Source of the DNA: Candidatus Endonucleibacter sp. (ex Gigantidas childressi)
GTDB taxonomy: Bacteria > Pseudomonadota > Gammaproteobacteria > Pseudomonadales > Endozoicomonadaceae
NCBI GenBank assembly: GCA_030674875.1
Contig: JASXSU010000002.1
Location: forward strand, 523,501 to 587,500
Length of the DNA: 64,000 bases
Direction: 5' to 3'
Shown here piece by piece: positions 27,247-36,769 of the stretch. Both the position numbers and the translations under genes were made by a program. Below the pieces are notes generated by a model. That model had not been told where the DNA came from and did not search any database. It saw only the letters and a program-made list of their open reading frames with translations. Every line of letters begins with the position of its first letter. Within the stretch, counting starts at the first letter, position 1.

Positions 27247-27960
27247 TTATTTAAACACACTCTCTTGTATTTTGTTAAATATCAATTTATTACCCTCTTC
27301 TGTATAATGAACACCATCATAGGTATAATTCAATTCTTTTATATCTATCAATATATTTCTTTCACTTAAATCAACTATCGTATTTATCAATTCATTTGTT
27401 TTATACAATTGAGTGAAAAATGAATTTGGCCTCCTTCTTTCCATCTTCATGTTTTTATCTACTATAGGTGTATTGATAAAGTAACATTTATCAAATTTAT
27501 GTGCTAAAACACTATTGATGTTTTCAAGATGTTCTTGTGAATATTGTATACTTTGTAATAGTTCGTATGTTTCATCATTTAATTTACACTTATCATATTT
27601 AACAATTGTACTCTTTACTTTGGAAAACTGCTCAATTTGAGATAATATATCATTAATATTATCTTGTTTTTTCGGTGTACAATCAACAAAACCTAAATTT
27701 GTAATAAGAATTTTAAATTTTAAATTTTTATTTAGTACTATAAAATTAACTAGCGTAGGAAATACTGTTAAATTTTTTGGCCTAGATATAATGAGATAGG
27801 TCGAATTATTTTTATCAAACTCCCGAATAAACGAATTAACTATACTTCTAGAATCAAAAAACAACAAGTAATCATATTCTAGTGCATTCGCGACACTTTT
27901 AATTATTTTATTTGCACTAGACGTATTTACTTCACCCACTCCAAATTCAAATTTCACCAA
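27247..27960 (-). CDS. SGNH/GDSL-like hydrolase or related protein
   Basis: 237 residues. The C-terminus YDGVHYTEEGNKLIFNKI has the block V Asp-x-x-His of SGNH esterases (DGVHYTxEG). An N-terminal GDS block is not obvious; instead the protein starts FGVGEVNTSSANKIIKS and YDYLLFFDSRSIVNSF, which resembles the short ORF at 28864-28995. It may be an O-acetyl esterase or acyltransferase partner for the sugar. It is the intact third member of a duplicated three-gene module. The start overlaps the upstream frame by 14 bp. Confidence 0.55.
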   Translation of the reverse strand: MVKFEFGVGEVNTSSANKIIKSVANALEYDYLLFFDSRSIVNSFIREFDKNNSTYLIISRPKNLTVFPTLVNFIVLNKNLKFKILITNLGFVDCTPKKQDNINDILSQIEQFSKVKSTIVKYDKCKLNDETYELLQSIQYSQEHLENINSVLAHKFDKCYFINTPIVDKNMKMERRRPNSFFTQLYKTNELINTIVDLSERNILIDIKELNYTYDGVHYTEEGNKLIFNKIQESVFK

Positions 27961-28803
27961 TCCAAATACCTTTTAGAATAAGTTGAATTTTTTTTAAGAT
28001 AACACCATAAAAACCATCAAAATCAAACTTCCTCCATAAATATCGAGTCATACTAAAAGGAAATGTATTTGGGTACTGCGTATACTTATCTCGATAAATA
28101 ATTTCCCACCCTGAAAAGTTAAAAATAGTATCCCAGTCGTCTGGAGAAAGTTCAAATATATGTGTATTTTCAGCTTGAAAATTACCAGAACTCCCGTTGT
28201 TCACAAATTGACATGCAACCCTACTTTTATGAATATAAGGTATAGTAATAACAAAATACTCACATTTACTTTTCTCCGCCATAGTATGCAAGAAACTAAT
28301 CGGATCAAAAAGATGTTCTAGCATTTCATAAGATAAAAATATGTCTGCATTAAAGCCTTCTTTACTTAAATGTAATTCTTCTGCTTTACATAACAAAGCA
28401 TCCATCCCTTTGCTTTTGATTTTTTCAACAACCACTGGGTCTAAATTTATCGATAAGGTATTGATATTATTATTTTCTAACAAACTTTTAAATAAATCAA
28501 ATGAGTACCAGAAGAGTCTCCAATATCAACAATATTAACATCCATATTTTTATCTTCCCTACCAATTGTTAATAACTCCACAGCTTTTAGTGCAATTGAT
28601 ACTTGAAAAGAGTGTACTCCTCTAACTTTATTTACAAGGTATTGGTTTGTCATATCAGTTCTAAAGGTTGTGTACTGATGAGTTAAGTCAGGTACAATCT
28701 TAGAAAGCTTTATTTTCAAATCTTCTTCATGTCTACTTGCATTGCTTAAAGCTAGTGATTTAGTTAGTATTTTATATACTACTTCTTTTATAGCTTTTTT
28801 CAT
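27947..28803 (-). pseudogene. SAM methyltransferase, frameshifted
   Basis: Frame 28803-28477 (MKKAIKEVVYKIL... VDIGDSSGTHLIY) carries a degenerate SAM glycine loop and ends at KVC; frame 28483-27947 continues LLENNNINTLSINLDPVVVE with LSYEMLEHLFDPISFLHTMA, the post-I and later motifs. One base change near 28495 would rejoin them as LFKSLLENNN. The start at 28803 follows AAGGGAT; a start at 28818 is also possible. It is split, so activity is doubtful. Confidence 0.8.
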
Positions 28804-28866
28804 ATATCCCTTACCCATCTATAACTTTCGAATAATTCATCTTTTTTCATCATTTCAACAACCTTA
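28804..28866 (-). pseudogene. C-terminal remnant of a second KdsB-like cytidylyltransferase
   Basis: Encodes DKVVEMMKKDELFESYRWVR, close to the end of the intact enzyme at 29973 (DKVVEMMKNDELLSQGYL). It is fused out of frame to the short ORF 28864-28995 at a TAGATAAGG junction. Confidence 0.65.
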
Positions 28867-28995
28867 TCTATTACTTACAATACCTTGAGAGTCAATTATG
28901 ATAAAATAATCCAACTCTACTAAATAATTATTGGAAAAATAAACTATATTTTCTTTAGAAAAAGAGTTATCACCCACCCCATGATTTAAATTCAT
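28864..28995 (-). pseudogene. N-terminal remnant related to the 27247-27960 protein
   Basis: A 43-residue ORF, MNLNHGVGDNSFSKENIVYF... LDYFIIIDSQGIVSNR, lines up with FGVGEVNTSSANKIIKSVAN... YDYLLFFDSRSIVNS. It is cut at a junction with the cytidylyltransferase remnant. It follows the 28999 methyltransferase by 3 bp. Confidence 0.55.
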
Positions 28996-28998
28996 AAA

Positions 28999-29976
28999 TT
29001 ATATCTTTTTACATACTATCATCATATGAGAACTTAATTTACTACTTGAAATAAACTTTTGCATTTCATTCTTTTCATTCTTATCAGAATATTCCAAAAA
29101 GTTTTTCCAAAACCTATCGCTAATTTTATCTATATTATTCCCCATAATATCTATATCTAACTCACCTGGAGTAGTCACCTCTAACGTTTCAAATCCTAAA
29201 GTGTTCAGTAAAAGAGTAACTGATTTGGGGTTAAAGAAATTAAGATGCATAGGAGGAGAGATAGACTTTGAATCTTCCCAAAGTGTTTGAATATCAACCC
29301 CCATACCGTTTAACGTCGTAAAAATAAACAAATCACCTTTATTCATAAGATTATATAATACTTTTAAGAATATTTTGGGATCATGTAAATGCTCAAAAAG
29401 CTCAAAACTTACAAATGATTTCTTCTCATCATTTAATTCATCTATAGTTATATCTTCCAAGAACTTTTCAATTACATTTAAATGTTTATCTCGACAAATT
29501 GAAGATAAATACTTTGAAGGCTCAATTATGCAATGATCTATATCTTTTAGTTTTAGAAACTCCTCCATAAATACGCCATAACCACCACCAATATCAAATA
29601 TCTTTTTAGTTTTTGGAGAATATTTGTCTATTTTTTCTTGTATAAATTGTGCCTTTGGCTTCCAAAGCATTTCTCTTCTATTTTGTTTTGTTGCTTTATA
29701 AAATGTAGTAGCCCAAAATTTTGATGAGTTAGAATCAGAGTAATAATTATTAAATGATTCTTTATCTGGTCTAAAAGAGACATATAAAGTTTTACATTTA
29801 CGGCATTCATCGAATTCAAAACCATTTTTATTAAATACAAAGGCTCCTTTTTCCCCACACGCAGGACATAATATTCTTTTATATTCTGATTCAGAAAAAT
29901 AAATTACTGCATCTTCTTTATTAAGTCTTAATAATTCATCAAATAGTTTTTCTGGTCGGATTTCCTCTTCTTTCAT
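28999..29976 (-). CDS. SAM methyltransferase with N-terminal Zn-ribbon
   Basis: 325 residues. A CPACGEKGAF...DECRKCKTLYVSF four-Cys ribbon at about 38-70 precedes the methyltransferase fold, whose SAM loop is KIFDIGGGYGVFMEEFL near 135, with FVSFELFEHLHDPKIFLKVL as the EHLxDP motif. Such C-methyltransferase-like proteins occur in sugar loci and may act on NDP-sugars. It overlaps the KdsB-like gene by 4 bp, so the two are probably made together. Confidence 0.85.
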   Translation of the reverse strand: MKEEEIRPEKLFDELLRLNKEDAVIYFSESEYKRILCPACGEKGAFVFNKNGFEFDECRKCKTLYVSFRPDKESFNNYYSDSNSSKFWATTFYKATKQNRREMLWKPKAQFIQEKIDKYSPKTKKIFDIGGGYGVFMEEFLKLKDIDHCIIEPSKYLSSICRDKHLNVIEKFLEDITIDELNDEKKSFVSFELFEHLHDPKIFLKVLYNLMNKGDLFIFTTLNGMGVDIQTLWEDSKSISPPMHLNFFNPKSVTLLLNTLGFETLEVTTPGELDIDIMGNNIDKISDRFWKNFLEYSDKNEKNEMQKFISSSKLSSHMMIVCKKI

Positions 29977-30743
29977 AAATATCCCTGACTTAACAACTCA
30001 TCATTCTTCATCATTTCAACAACCTTATCTAAATCTTCTGGCGTATCAACTGCTTTAGTTTCATACTCTGTATCAATCATTTTAACTTTCATTCCATTTT
30101 CAATTATTCTCATCATATCTACTGATTCTATTATCTCCAAAGGTGTTGCTTCCATCTCATTATATTTTAGTAGGAAGTCTCTCGTAAAAGGAATCACACA
30201 AACTTGTTTTTTCATAGGAACTTCTAAAACTCCTTTTTTTCTACTAGGAATTGGCTCTCTTGAAAAGTAAATTGCATTATTTTGTTTATCCATTACCACT
30301 TTTACTTCATTAGGATCTTCAAACTCTTTAAGTGTATGTAAATCGGCTACAAGATTTGTAATCACCATAGATTTGTCTTTAAGCATAGGTTTTACTGCTT
30401 CACCTATCATTTGAGGAAAAGTCAGTGGTTCATCACCTTGAACCATTACCATAATATCGACTTTTTTACCTTCTGATTGTTCAATTTTTAACATAGCTTC
30501 TGCACATCTATCAGAACATCTTTCGTGACAATCACTCGTCATAACAGCTTTGCCACCTATTGACATAATATAATCATATATTTCAGCATCACAAGTTGCT
30601 ATATAAACCTCATTTAATAACTTGCTCATCTTTACTCGTTTGTAAACATGTCCTATCATTGGCATACCTAATATATCTGCCATTGGCTTACGTGGAAATC
30701 TACTTGACCCCAATCTTGCTGGTATTATTGACACTATATTCAT
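29973..30743 (-). CDS. KdsB-like CMP-sugar-acid cytidylyltransferase
   Basis: 256 residues. The start IIPARLGSSRFPRKPMADI is the CTP-binding signature of 3-deoxy-manno-octulosonate (Kdo) cytidylyltransferases; MVQGDEPL near 100 holds the metal-binding Asp; FSREPIPS follows. It would activate a 2-keto-3-deoxy acid as its CMP derivative. It differs from housekeeping KdsB enough, and sits next to an aldolase, to suggest a Kdo-like rather than Kdo substrate. ATG 30743 begins 2 bp after the aldolase stop. Confidence 0.88.
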   Translation of the reverse strand: MNIVSIIPARLGSSRFPRKPMADILGMPMIGHVYKRVKMSKLLNEVYIATCDAEIYDYIMSIGGKAVMTSDCHERCSDRCAEAMLKIEQSEGKKVDIMVMVQGDEPLTFPQMIGEAVKPMLKDKSMVITNLVADLHTLKEFEDPNEVKVVMDKQNNAIYFSREPIPSRKKGVLEVPMKKQVCVIPFTRDFLLKYNEMEATPLEIIESVDMMRIIENGMKVKMIDTEYETKAVDTPEDLDKVVEMMKNDELLSQGYL

Positions 30744-30744
30744 G

Positions 30745-31509
30745 TTATTTTAATTCTTCTTTTAATTTATTCATTCCACTTATAGCTGCATCTCTCATAA
30801 AAAAATAATCTATTCCGTAAGCTAAAAAAGTACAACCTTGCTCTATTTTTTCTATCAATTTACTAGGCTCTGTATCAACAATATGAAAGCCAGATGGTAC
30901 ATTGTTTTCTTTACATCGTTCTAGTACTTTTTGAACTGCACATTTGACATCTTCTCTATCAAAGTCACCAGGGTAGCCAATAGAACCAGACAGGTCATAC
31001 GGCCCAATGATAGTTGCATCTATACCATCAACTTGTAGTATCTCATCTATATTATTTACTGCATTTATATGCTCTATTTGTGCAATAATGACCATTTCTT
31101 CATCTACCCACTTCTTATACTCCTCAAATTTTGTTCCATATTTTGAAGCTCTATATAATCCTACCCCTCTTTTTCCTACTGGTGGATACTTTGCATAGTT
31201 TACAGCTAACTCGGCGTCATGTTTAGAGCATACCATTGGCACTATGATACCATCCGCCCCCATATCTAACGTTTGCTTAATAATCACTTCGTCATTTTTA
31301 TTAACTCGTACCAACGCTTTCATCTTATTAGCTTGAATTGTTGCAATTAATAATTTTGCTGTTTCTAGATTAATAGATGTGTGTTCCAAATCAACTACAA
31401 GCCATTCAAAACCCGCAAGTGCCATAACTTCGACACTCATAGTGCTATTCATCATTATCCAACTACCAATAGTTAATTCATTATTTTTCAGCTTTCTTTT
31501 TAGTGACAC
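30745..31509 (-). CDS. HpcH/HpaI-family aldolase
   Basis: Class II, metal-dependent aldolase of 254 residues that reversibly joins pyruvate (or a related keto acid) and an aldehyde to give a 4-hydroxy-2-keto acid. GFEWLVVDLEHTSINLE (about 33), LVRVNKND (about 68), GADGIIVPMV and the metal ligands in IIAQIEH (about 143) and IGPYDLSGSIGYPG (about 166-180) are all present. Directly upstream of the KdsB-like gene, it could supply the 2-keto-3-deoxy acid without PEP; that pathway is inferred. Confidence 0.92.
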   Translation of the reverse strand: MSLKRKLKNNELTIGSWIMMNSTMSVEVMALAGFEWLVVDLEHTSINLETAKLLIATIQANKMKALVRVNKNDEVIIKQTLDMGADGIIVPMVCSKHDAELAVNYAKYPPVGKRGVGLYRASKYGTKFEEYKKWVDEEMVIIAQIEHINAVNNIDEILQVDGIDATIIGPYDLSGSIGYPGDFDREDVKCAVQKVLERCKENNVPSGFHIVDTEPSKLIEKIEQGCTFLAYGIDYFFMRDAAISGMNKLKEELK

Positions 31510-31629
31510 TTATAACTTCCTTAAAAGGCATTTAGTTCGAATAGGTAAAGGCTGTCTAGGTGGTAGCCTGAAACGAACTGCATTTGTTAATATCTAAATA
31601 ATTATTTTGTGAATTGCAAAGCTAAGGTG

Positions 31630-33135
31630 TTACGGTGAGAATATTAGTTTCAGTCTCAATTTTATAGTAGTCCTTTTCATATTCAATAGTTGCTTAGAAA
31701 ATAAATACAACACCCCTAACAATAAAATAATATAAATCAATCCAGCTAGTACAAACAATATATAAAAGTTTAAATCTAATTGATTCACAATATAATATGC
31801 AAAGTAACCAAGCCCTAACATTGTTCCTAAAATATATACTTGGTAAAACCAATCAAATTTCCACCCTTTAATTTTTGATATTACGAACATTCCAATATTT
31901 ACTGATAGCCACTGCATTCCAACCATTTTTAAAGCCAACCCTTCAGCACCAAGTGATAACCCTGATATGAATCCACTCTGATCTGAAAGTAATAAATAAG
32001 AAATAGCAACACTTAAAAACATTATTATAATGCTTATTTTCACATGGGCTTTAATTTCTTCTATAGCGTAGAACATTGTTCCATTTATTTGCCCAAGAGA
32101 TTGATGAACTGGATACAATAGCATGATTGAAAATGGTACTGCTGCTGATTCATATCCATCGCCCAATAAAACGGAAATAATATCTTTAGCCCAAGGCAAT
32201 AAAAACCCACATAAAATAGCACTTAAAGTATAAAACGTCCTTGTTGCTGTTTTGTATAATAGATAAACTTTTTGTTTATCATTCTCATTTTCAGCAGCCC
32301 CAATCTCTTTCCAGAAAACCCTTATTATTGATGTTGTAAATATCAAGCTAACAGCAGCTATTTTTGAGCTAACTGCAAAATATGCTTGATCTTCCGCTCC
32401 AGAGTAATGCTGCAACATCCATACATCAAAAAATTGATAACCAAAACCAACCCAAGAGTACAGAACAAGTGGCCCACAATAAATTCTGAAACGCTTAAAA
32501 ATAGAAAATAAATTATCTTTTATATTCGCGTCTACTACCTTACTAGCTTCAAATATAAGCGCCTTAAATATAATCAAAGCCAGTATGTATTGAGTGATTA
32601 TTAGAGACAATACAAAAACTACATTTAAATTATGTGTCTGATAAAGAAAAAAAACAGCCAGAAAATTACATATTCCAATACCCAAATTTAATTTCTGGAT
32701 GCTAACTGTGTCTCTAGATGATTCTGATAATTGAGACAGTAAGTTCCAAACTGCTTGCTGAAAAAAAACCGCAATAAATGCTAAGGTAATATAGCCTCTA
32801 CTTTCCCCCACAAATAATGTATGCAGGAGTTTTTCTGGAATAATAAAATAAAGAAATATAACGCTTACAATAAACTGCAGAGCAATCCACAAAAAATAAG
32901 AAAAATAAAATTCTTTAGACTGTTTGCTTTTAGATATAAAGGTGAAAAATGCGCTAGATGTTCCCATATCAAGCAGAGACGTGAAAGATAAAAAGGTAGC
33001 AAGCAAAAAACTAAACCGCCCATAATCTTCAGCACCCAAGCCTCTAGCCAATAACATTCCAACCAAAAAACCCAGAAATGCTTTAACAATGTTGGTACCT
33101 AAAGTTATAGCAAAGCGCTTTTTAATATTGTTCAT
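31630..33135 (-). CDS. wzx: Wzx-like oligosaccharide flippase
   Basis: 501 residues with about 12-14 hydrophobic segments and the N-terminus KRFAITLGTNIVKAFLGFLV, AEDYGRFSFLLATFLSF, typical of the polysaccharide-transporter (MATE-like/PST) family. It moves the undecaprenyl-linked repeat unit across the inner membrane. The intact length and the presence of Wzy and Wzz in the locus support a Wzy-dependent system. It is flanked by a palindromic repeat on its promoter side. Confidence 0.92.
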   Translation of the reverse strand: MNNIKKRFAITLGTNIVKAFLGFLVGMLLARGLGAEDYGRFSFLLATFLSFTSLLDMGTSSAFFTFISKSKQSKEFYFSYFLWIALQFIVSVIFLYFIIPEKLLHTLFVGESRGYITLAFIAVFFQQAVWNLLSQLSESSRDTVSIQKLNLGIGICNFLAVFFLYQTHNLNVVFVLSLIITQYILALIIFKALIFEASKVVDANIKDNLFSIFKRFRIYCGPLVLYSWVGFGYQFFDVWMLQHYSGAEDQAYFAVSSKIAAVSLIFTTSIIRVFWKEIGAAENENDKQKVYLLYKTATRTFYTLSAILCGFLLPWAKDIISVLLGDGYESAAVPFSIMLLYPVHQSLGQINGTMFYAIEEIKAHVKISIIIMFLSVAISYLLLSDQSGFISGLSLGAEGLALKMVGMQWLSVNIGMFVISKIKGWKFDWFYQVYILGTMLGLGYFAYYIVNQLDLNFYILFVLAGLIYIILLLGVLYLFSKQLLNMKRTTIKLRLKLIFSP

Positions 33136-33187
33136 TTAAAAACTCATGTTTTATTACGCCTTTTACCAAACTATACGTATCTATATC

Positions 33188-33411
33188 CCCCTGTGCCAGC
33201 ATAGCAGGGAAAACGCATGAAACCACTTGCTACCACTGATCTAAAATGAAATGAAATGACCTCGAAGCATTTTGTAATCTGCTGAAAACCCTAATTTCCA
33301 CAATAATCGATGCACTTGGAATTGATTTAAGAACAGGATGGGGTCTGAGGCCGGTGATAGCGCTGGGTTTCATGCTTTTTACCTGAGGCGACACTATGTT
33401 GACGAACACTA
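33188..33411. repeat. Palindromic repeat family 2 framed by IS-end motifs
   Basis: The core 33206-33384 has inverted arms (AGGGAAAACGCATGAAACC against GGGTTTCATGCTTTTTACCT) and matches the copy at 43652 in order and sequence. Outside lie CTGTGCCAGCATAG (left) and CTATGTTGACGAACAC (right), which are rough inverted partners and recur at 7920, 13300 and 3620. It looks like a non-autonomous element; no gene lies between 33136 and 33412. Confidence 0.6.
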
Positions 33412-33412
33412 C

Positions 33413-35167
33413 TTATTCATCCAGCAATTGCTGTAATTTGTTGTGCCACTTAATAATAGGATTATCGCCAATATTTGCAAATTGGGCACAAAAGTCATTT
33501 TTTGCTTGCTGTACTTCGCTTTGAATCCACCATTTCATTGGATCTTGATATATTTCTTCTACTTTATCTGCTAATAATTTGGCATCATAATACAAAATAC
33601 CTGCCTCATGTAATTTATCAAAATAAGGTTGCGCATGGTCATTTAATTCCCAGTGGTTTTTATCCCAAAAAAGCAATGTAGGAAAATTATTAGCAAAAGT
33701 TTCTAAATAAGTAGTGGCATTATAAGTAGCTATACACAAACGACATTCTGACAACCTTTTAAGGAACTTTTTATTTAAATTCTCATCACTATCAATTTCA
33801 TTTTCAAAACCATTATCGATTAATCTATTTTCAATATTCCAGCCATGTTCATGTAAATAAATTCGTAACTTTATGTTGTTTTTAGACTTATCTAAAAGCG
33901 ATATAAAATCCAATTGATTTTGAATATAATTTAATATTTGTCCAGCAATTGGCATACTCAATAAAGAATAAGAATATCTTGGCAAACTCATTAACGGCAT
34001 CAAAATATCGCCATTAGAATTATATTTTATTGCGCGTAACAATTTAATTGCAGGCATTGGATGAACTTTATCTATACCATTTTTCCAACCCCAAGAAAAA
34101 TACTTGTCACTTATAGCGATTTCATGTTTTTGATTTGAGGCAAACAACCCAGTTCCATAATGTCCCCCATGTTGAGTAACTATTAATTTTGCACCTTCAT
34201 CCACTCTGCCAGCCATCCAAATTTTAAAATCATCAAATGATGCATAACCAACGGCCGTAACGATTAACTCAGCCCTAGATGAATACTTTTTAAGTGCTAT
34301 TTTTTGTAATTCTTTATAATTTTCCAGATAAGAATAAGGAATTTGAATTTTAATTATTTTTTGCAAAACCACTTCAAACTTATCTGAATTACCACTATAA
34401 ATACAAAAATCATCTCTTATGTTTTTATTGTAATTACTAGTTAAAGATATTCTGTCTAAATAATCAAGTGCTGGAACTTGCCCTAGGGATAATTGGAGCT
34501 TGATAAGAGCTTTTTTTTCAATATAACTAGCAAAAAATGTAATTTTATTTAACCTATTCATTTTTATACTTACTTTAATAATAATTTTCTTAACATTATT
34601 AATGAAACCTTTCTTGTTCTTATTAGAAAAAACATTGACGTGATTAATATTTAAACTTCCAACTTTTTTTATACTACAGCTTTTGTTTTCAATAAGCATT
34701 GTATAAATAAAATGATTCCAGTCATCATTAGAATGCAAATACTCAAAATCCTGCATATCTCTTGCAATTGTATTTTCTATCTCTGAATTTAAAACATAAG
34801 TTTCATCGATTTTATGCTCTGCAAATGCCTTTTCTATTGTCGTATGTCTGTCATATAAAACTTCAATAAACCTTCTAAGCCAAAAACCAATGACAATACG
34901 CCAATATCTTAATGAGTGCTGTTCTTGATGGATTTTATTAAGTTCTTTTGATAGAATCTTTAAATATTTTTCATATAAAGTATCAATGTAAAGAGTATCT
35001 TTATAGAGTTTTTTTCTATCATCCCAATGATAACCAACAGTTTTTGAATTAAATTTTTGCCAAAGCTTTTTTTCATTATAAATTTTACACCATTCACCTA
35101 GGAACAAAACCTTGTCATTAATACCTTTAGGGAACGATTCTTTTAATGCGGTTGTTACTAATATCAT
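33413..35167 (-). CDS. LIC12162-family putative transferase
   Basis: 584 residues from the ATG at 35167; the longer frame overlaps the previous gene. The start MILVTTALKESFPKG and VLFLGEWCKIYNEKKLW, followed by GYHWDDRKKLYKDTLYIDTL, match the family named after Leptospira LIC12162, seen in surface-polysaccharide and nonulosonic-acid loci. The central KLIVTQHGGHYGTGLFAS and C-terminal TTYLETFANNFPTLLFWDKN suggest a GT-B-like fold. The substrate is not established; transfer of a nonulosonic acid is possible from context. Confidence 0.82.
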   Translation of the reverse strand: MILVTTALKESFPKGINDKVLFLGEWCKIYNEKKLWQKFNSKTVGYHWDDRKKLYKDTLYIDTLYEKYLKILSKELNKIHQEQHSLRYWRIVIGFWLRRFIEVLYDRHTTIEKAFAEHKIDETYVLNSEIENTIARDMQDFEYLHSNDDWNHFIYTMLIENKSCSIKKVGSLNINHVNVFSNKNKKGFINNVKKIIIKVSIKMNRLNKITFFASYIEKKALIKLQLSLGQVPALDYLDRISLTSNYNKNIRDDFCIYSGNSDKFEVVLQKIIKIQIPYSYLENYKELQKIALKKYSSRAELIVTAVGYASFDDFKIWMAGRVDEGAKLIVTQHGGHYGTGLFASNQKHEIAISDKYFSWGWKNGIDKVHPMPAIKLLRAIKYNSNGDILMPLMSLPRYSYSLLSMPIAGQILNYIQNQLDFISLLDKSKNNIKLRIYLHEHGWNIENRLIDNGFENEIDSDENLNKKFLKRLSECRLCIATYNATTYLETFANNFPTLLFWDKNHWELNDHAQPYFDKLHEAGILYYDAKLLADKVEEIYQDPMKWWIQSEVQQAKNDFCAQFANIGDNPIIKWHNKLQQLLDE

Positions 35168-35168
35168 G

Positions 35169-35996
35169 CTACCAGACACTCCTACCACCATCAACAGGGA
35201 TTATTGCACCATTTAGATAACTAGATGCATCAGATAGCATCCATAATAATGCACCTTGATACTCATCAGCATTTGCCATTCTTCCCATTGGAATTCTTGC
35301 ATTGATTTCTTTTAAAAACCCCTCTGACTGTCCATTTTCTACCCCGCCAGGACACATAGCATTGCAACGCACATTTTTATCAGCCCAATAAGTCGCCAAA
35401 TATCTTGTAAGTCCAATTAACCCTGTTTTTACAACTGAATATGTAACTGGCTTAACATTTTGCTTACTATCTTCAATATTTTTTTTTGCATACAATCTTT
35501 GATCTGGAGCTATTAATCCTAAGTCTGATGAAATATTGACAATTGATCCACCATTAGGGTTTTGTGAAATTAACAAACCATAATGCTTTGCACACAAAAA
35601 TGAACCAGTCAAGCCAACAGCAATATCATCACTCCAAATGTTTAAAGGGAAGTTTTCTAATCTGGAAAAACTAGTGTCTTTGCTATCTTCTACTTTTGGA
35701 TTATTTGCCGCATTATTAACAAGACCATCAATTTTGCCAAATTTATCTATTAATAATTTAACATTGCCTTTTATCATTTCTTCATTAGTGATGTCTATTG
35801 CAAAACCAATTGAGTTAACTTTGAATTTTCCATTTAATTCATTGGCAAAGCTATCAATCACTTGTTGTGATAAATCCAACAAAATTGGAGTCCCGCCATA
35901 ACATGCCACAGCCTCAGCATGCTTTCTGCCTAAAAGACCTGTAGCACCAGTAATAACAATAATTTTACCATCTAATCTAAATAATTTTTCTAACAC
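35169..35996 (-). CDS. Short-chain dehydrogenase/reductase
   Basis: 275 residues, classical SDR. Cofactor loop IVITGATGLLGRKHAEAV near residue 14, NNA in LVNNAANNP (about 92), catalytic Ser in NISSDLG and VTYSVVKTGLIGL (YxxxK, about 182), and a C-terminal SSYLNGAIIPVDGGRSVW. Oxidises or reduces a sugar or sugar-acid hydroxyl. It overlaps the SDR upstream by one base, so the two may act in sequence. The next gene starts just before its stop. Confidence 0.93.
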   Translation of the reverse strand: MLEKLFRLDGKIIVITGATGLLGRKHAEAVACYGGTPILLDLSQQVIDSFANELNGKFKVNSIGFAIDITNEEMIKGNVKLLIDKFGKIDGLVNNAANNPKVEDSKDTSFSRLENFPLNIWSDDIAVGLTGSFLCAKHYGLLISQNPNGGSIVNISSDLGLIAPDQRLYAKKNIEDSKQNVKPVTYSVVKTGLIGLTRYLATYWADKNVRCNAMCPGGVENGQSEGFLKEINARIPMGRMANADEYQGALLWMLSDASSYLNGAIIPVDGGRSVW

Positions 35997-36769
35997 TAAA
36001 GAACCCCTACGGTTTGACCACCATCAATCACTAAAGTACTACCCGTAATAAAGCTTGCTCTCTCTGAACATAAAAATACGGCAGAATCTGCAATTTCTTG
36101 CGGTGTTGCAAAGCGATTCATTGGTACAGTGGTTTTAATAATTTCATCTATTCTTTCTTTATTCTGTTGCATTTTCTCATCCCAAGAGCCACCATCGAAA
36201 TATACATTACCAGGAGCAATAACATTCACACGTACAGTTGGTGCCAATTTTCTTGCCATATTTTTTGCTAGTGCAATAATAGCTGATTTTGCCGTGGAAT
36301 AATCAGTTGGTGCACCAAATGCCTCTAACCCCGTAATAGATGAGACAAATAGAAGACAGCCTTTTGATTTTTGCAGCATTGGTAAGAATACTCTAGCAGT
36401 CTGTAGGGCAGATTCAAAATTACTGTCCCACGTTTTTCTCCATCTTTCATCATTAGGCAAGGCATCTGGTACACTTCTTCCATCACCAACATTTACCACT
36501 ACAACATCTAAATCACTCCATTTAGTTTTAATTTCATTCTTTAAATTATTAAGTGATTCAACATTACTACAATTGCACCTACAAGCAAAAATATTTTCTA
36601 AACCATAAGCATCTTGTAATTTTTTTTCATTTTCAAATAAAGCATTAGAGCCACGAGACACTAAGCAAGATTTTGCTCCCTCTTGCAAAAACCCTTCAGC
36701 AATAGACAAGCCTATACCTCTTGATGCACCAGTTATTAAAACTTTTTTATTACCAAGATTTAAATTCAT
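35996..36769 (-). CDS. Short-chain dehydrogenase/reductase (FabG-like)
   Basis: 257 residues from the ATG at 36769 (ATGA overlap with the methyltransferase). VLITGASRGIGLSIAEGF near 9, VVNVGDGRS, SSITGLEAFGAPTDYSTAKS (Ser and YxxxK, about 150) and the end ITGSTLVIDGGQTVGVL are all standard. The longer frame to 36814 is read-through. Substrate unknown; most likely a nonulosonic-acid precursor. Confidence 0.93.
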   Translation of the reverse strand: MNLNLGNKKVLITGASRGIGLSIAEGFLQEGAKSCLVSRGSNALFENEKKLQDAYGLENIFACRCNCSNVESLNNLKNEIKTKWSDLDVVVVNVGDGRSVPDALPNDERWRKTWDSNFESALQTARVFLPMLQKSKGCLLFVSSITGLEAFGAPTDYSTAKSAIIALAKNMARKLAPTVRVNVIAPGNVYFDGGSWDEKMQQNKERIDEIIKTTVPMNRFATPQEIADSAVFLCSERASFITGSTLVIDGGQTVGVL

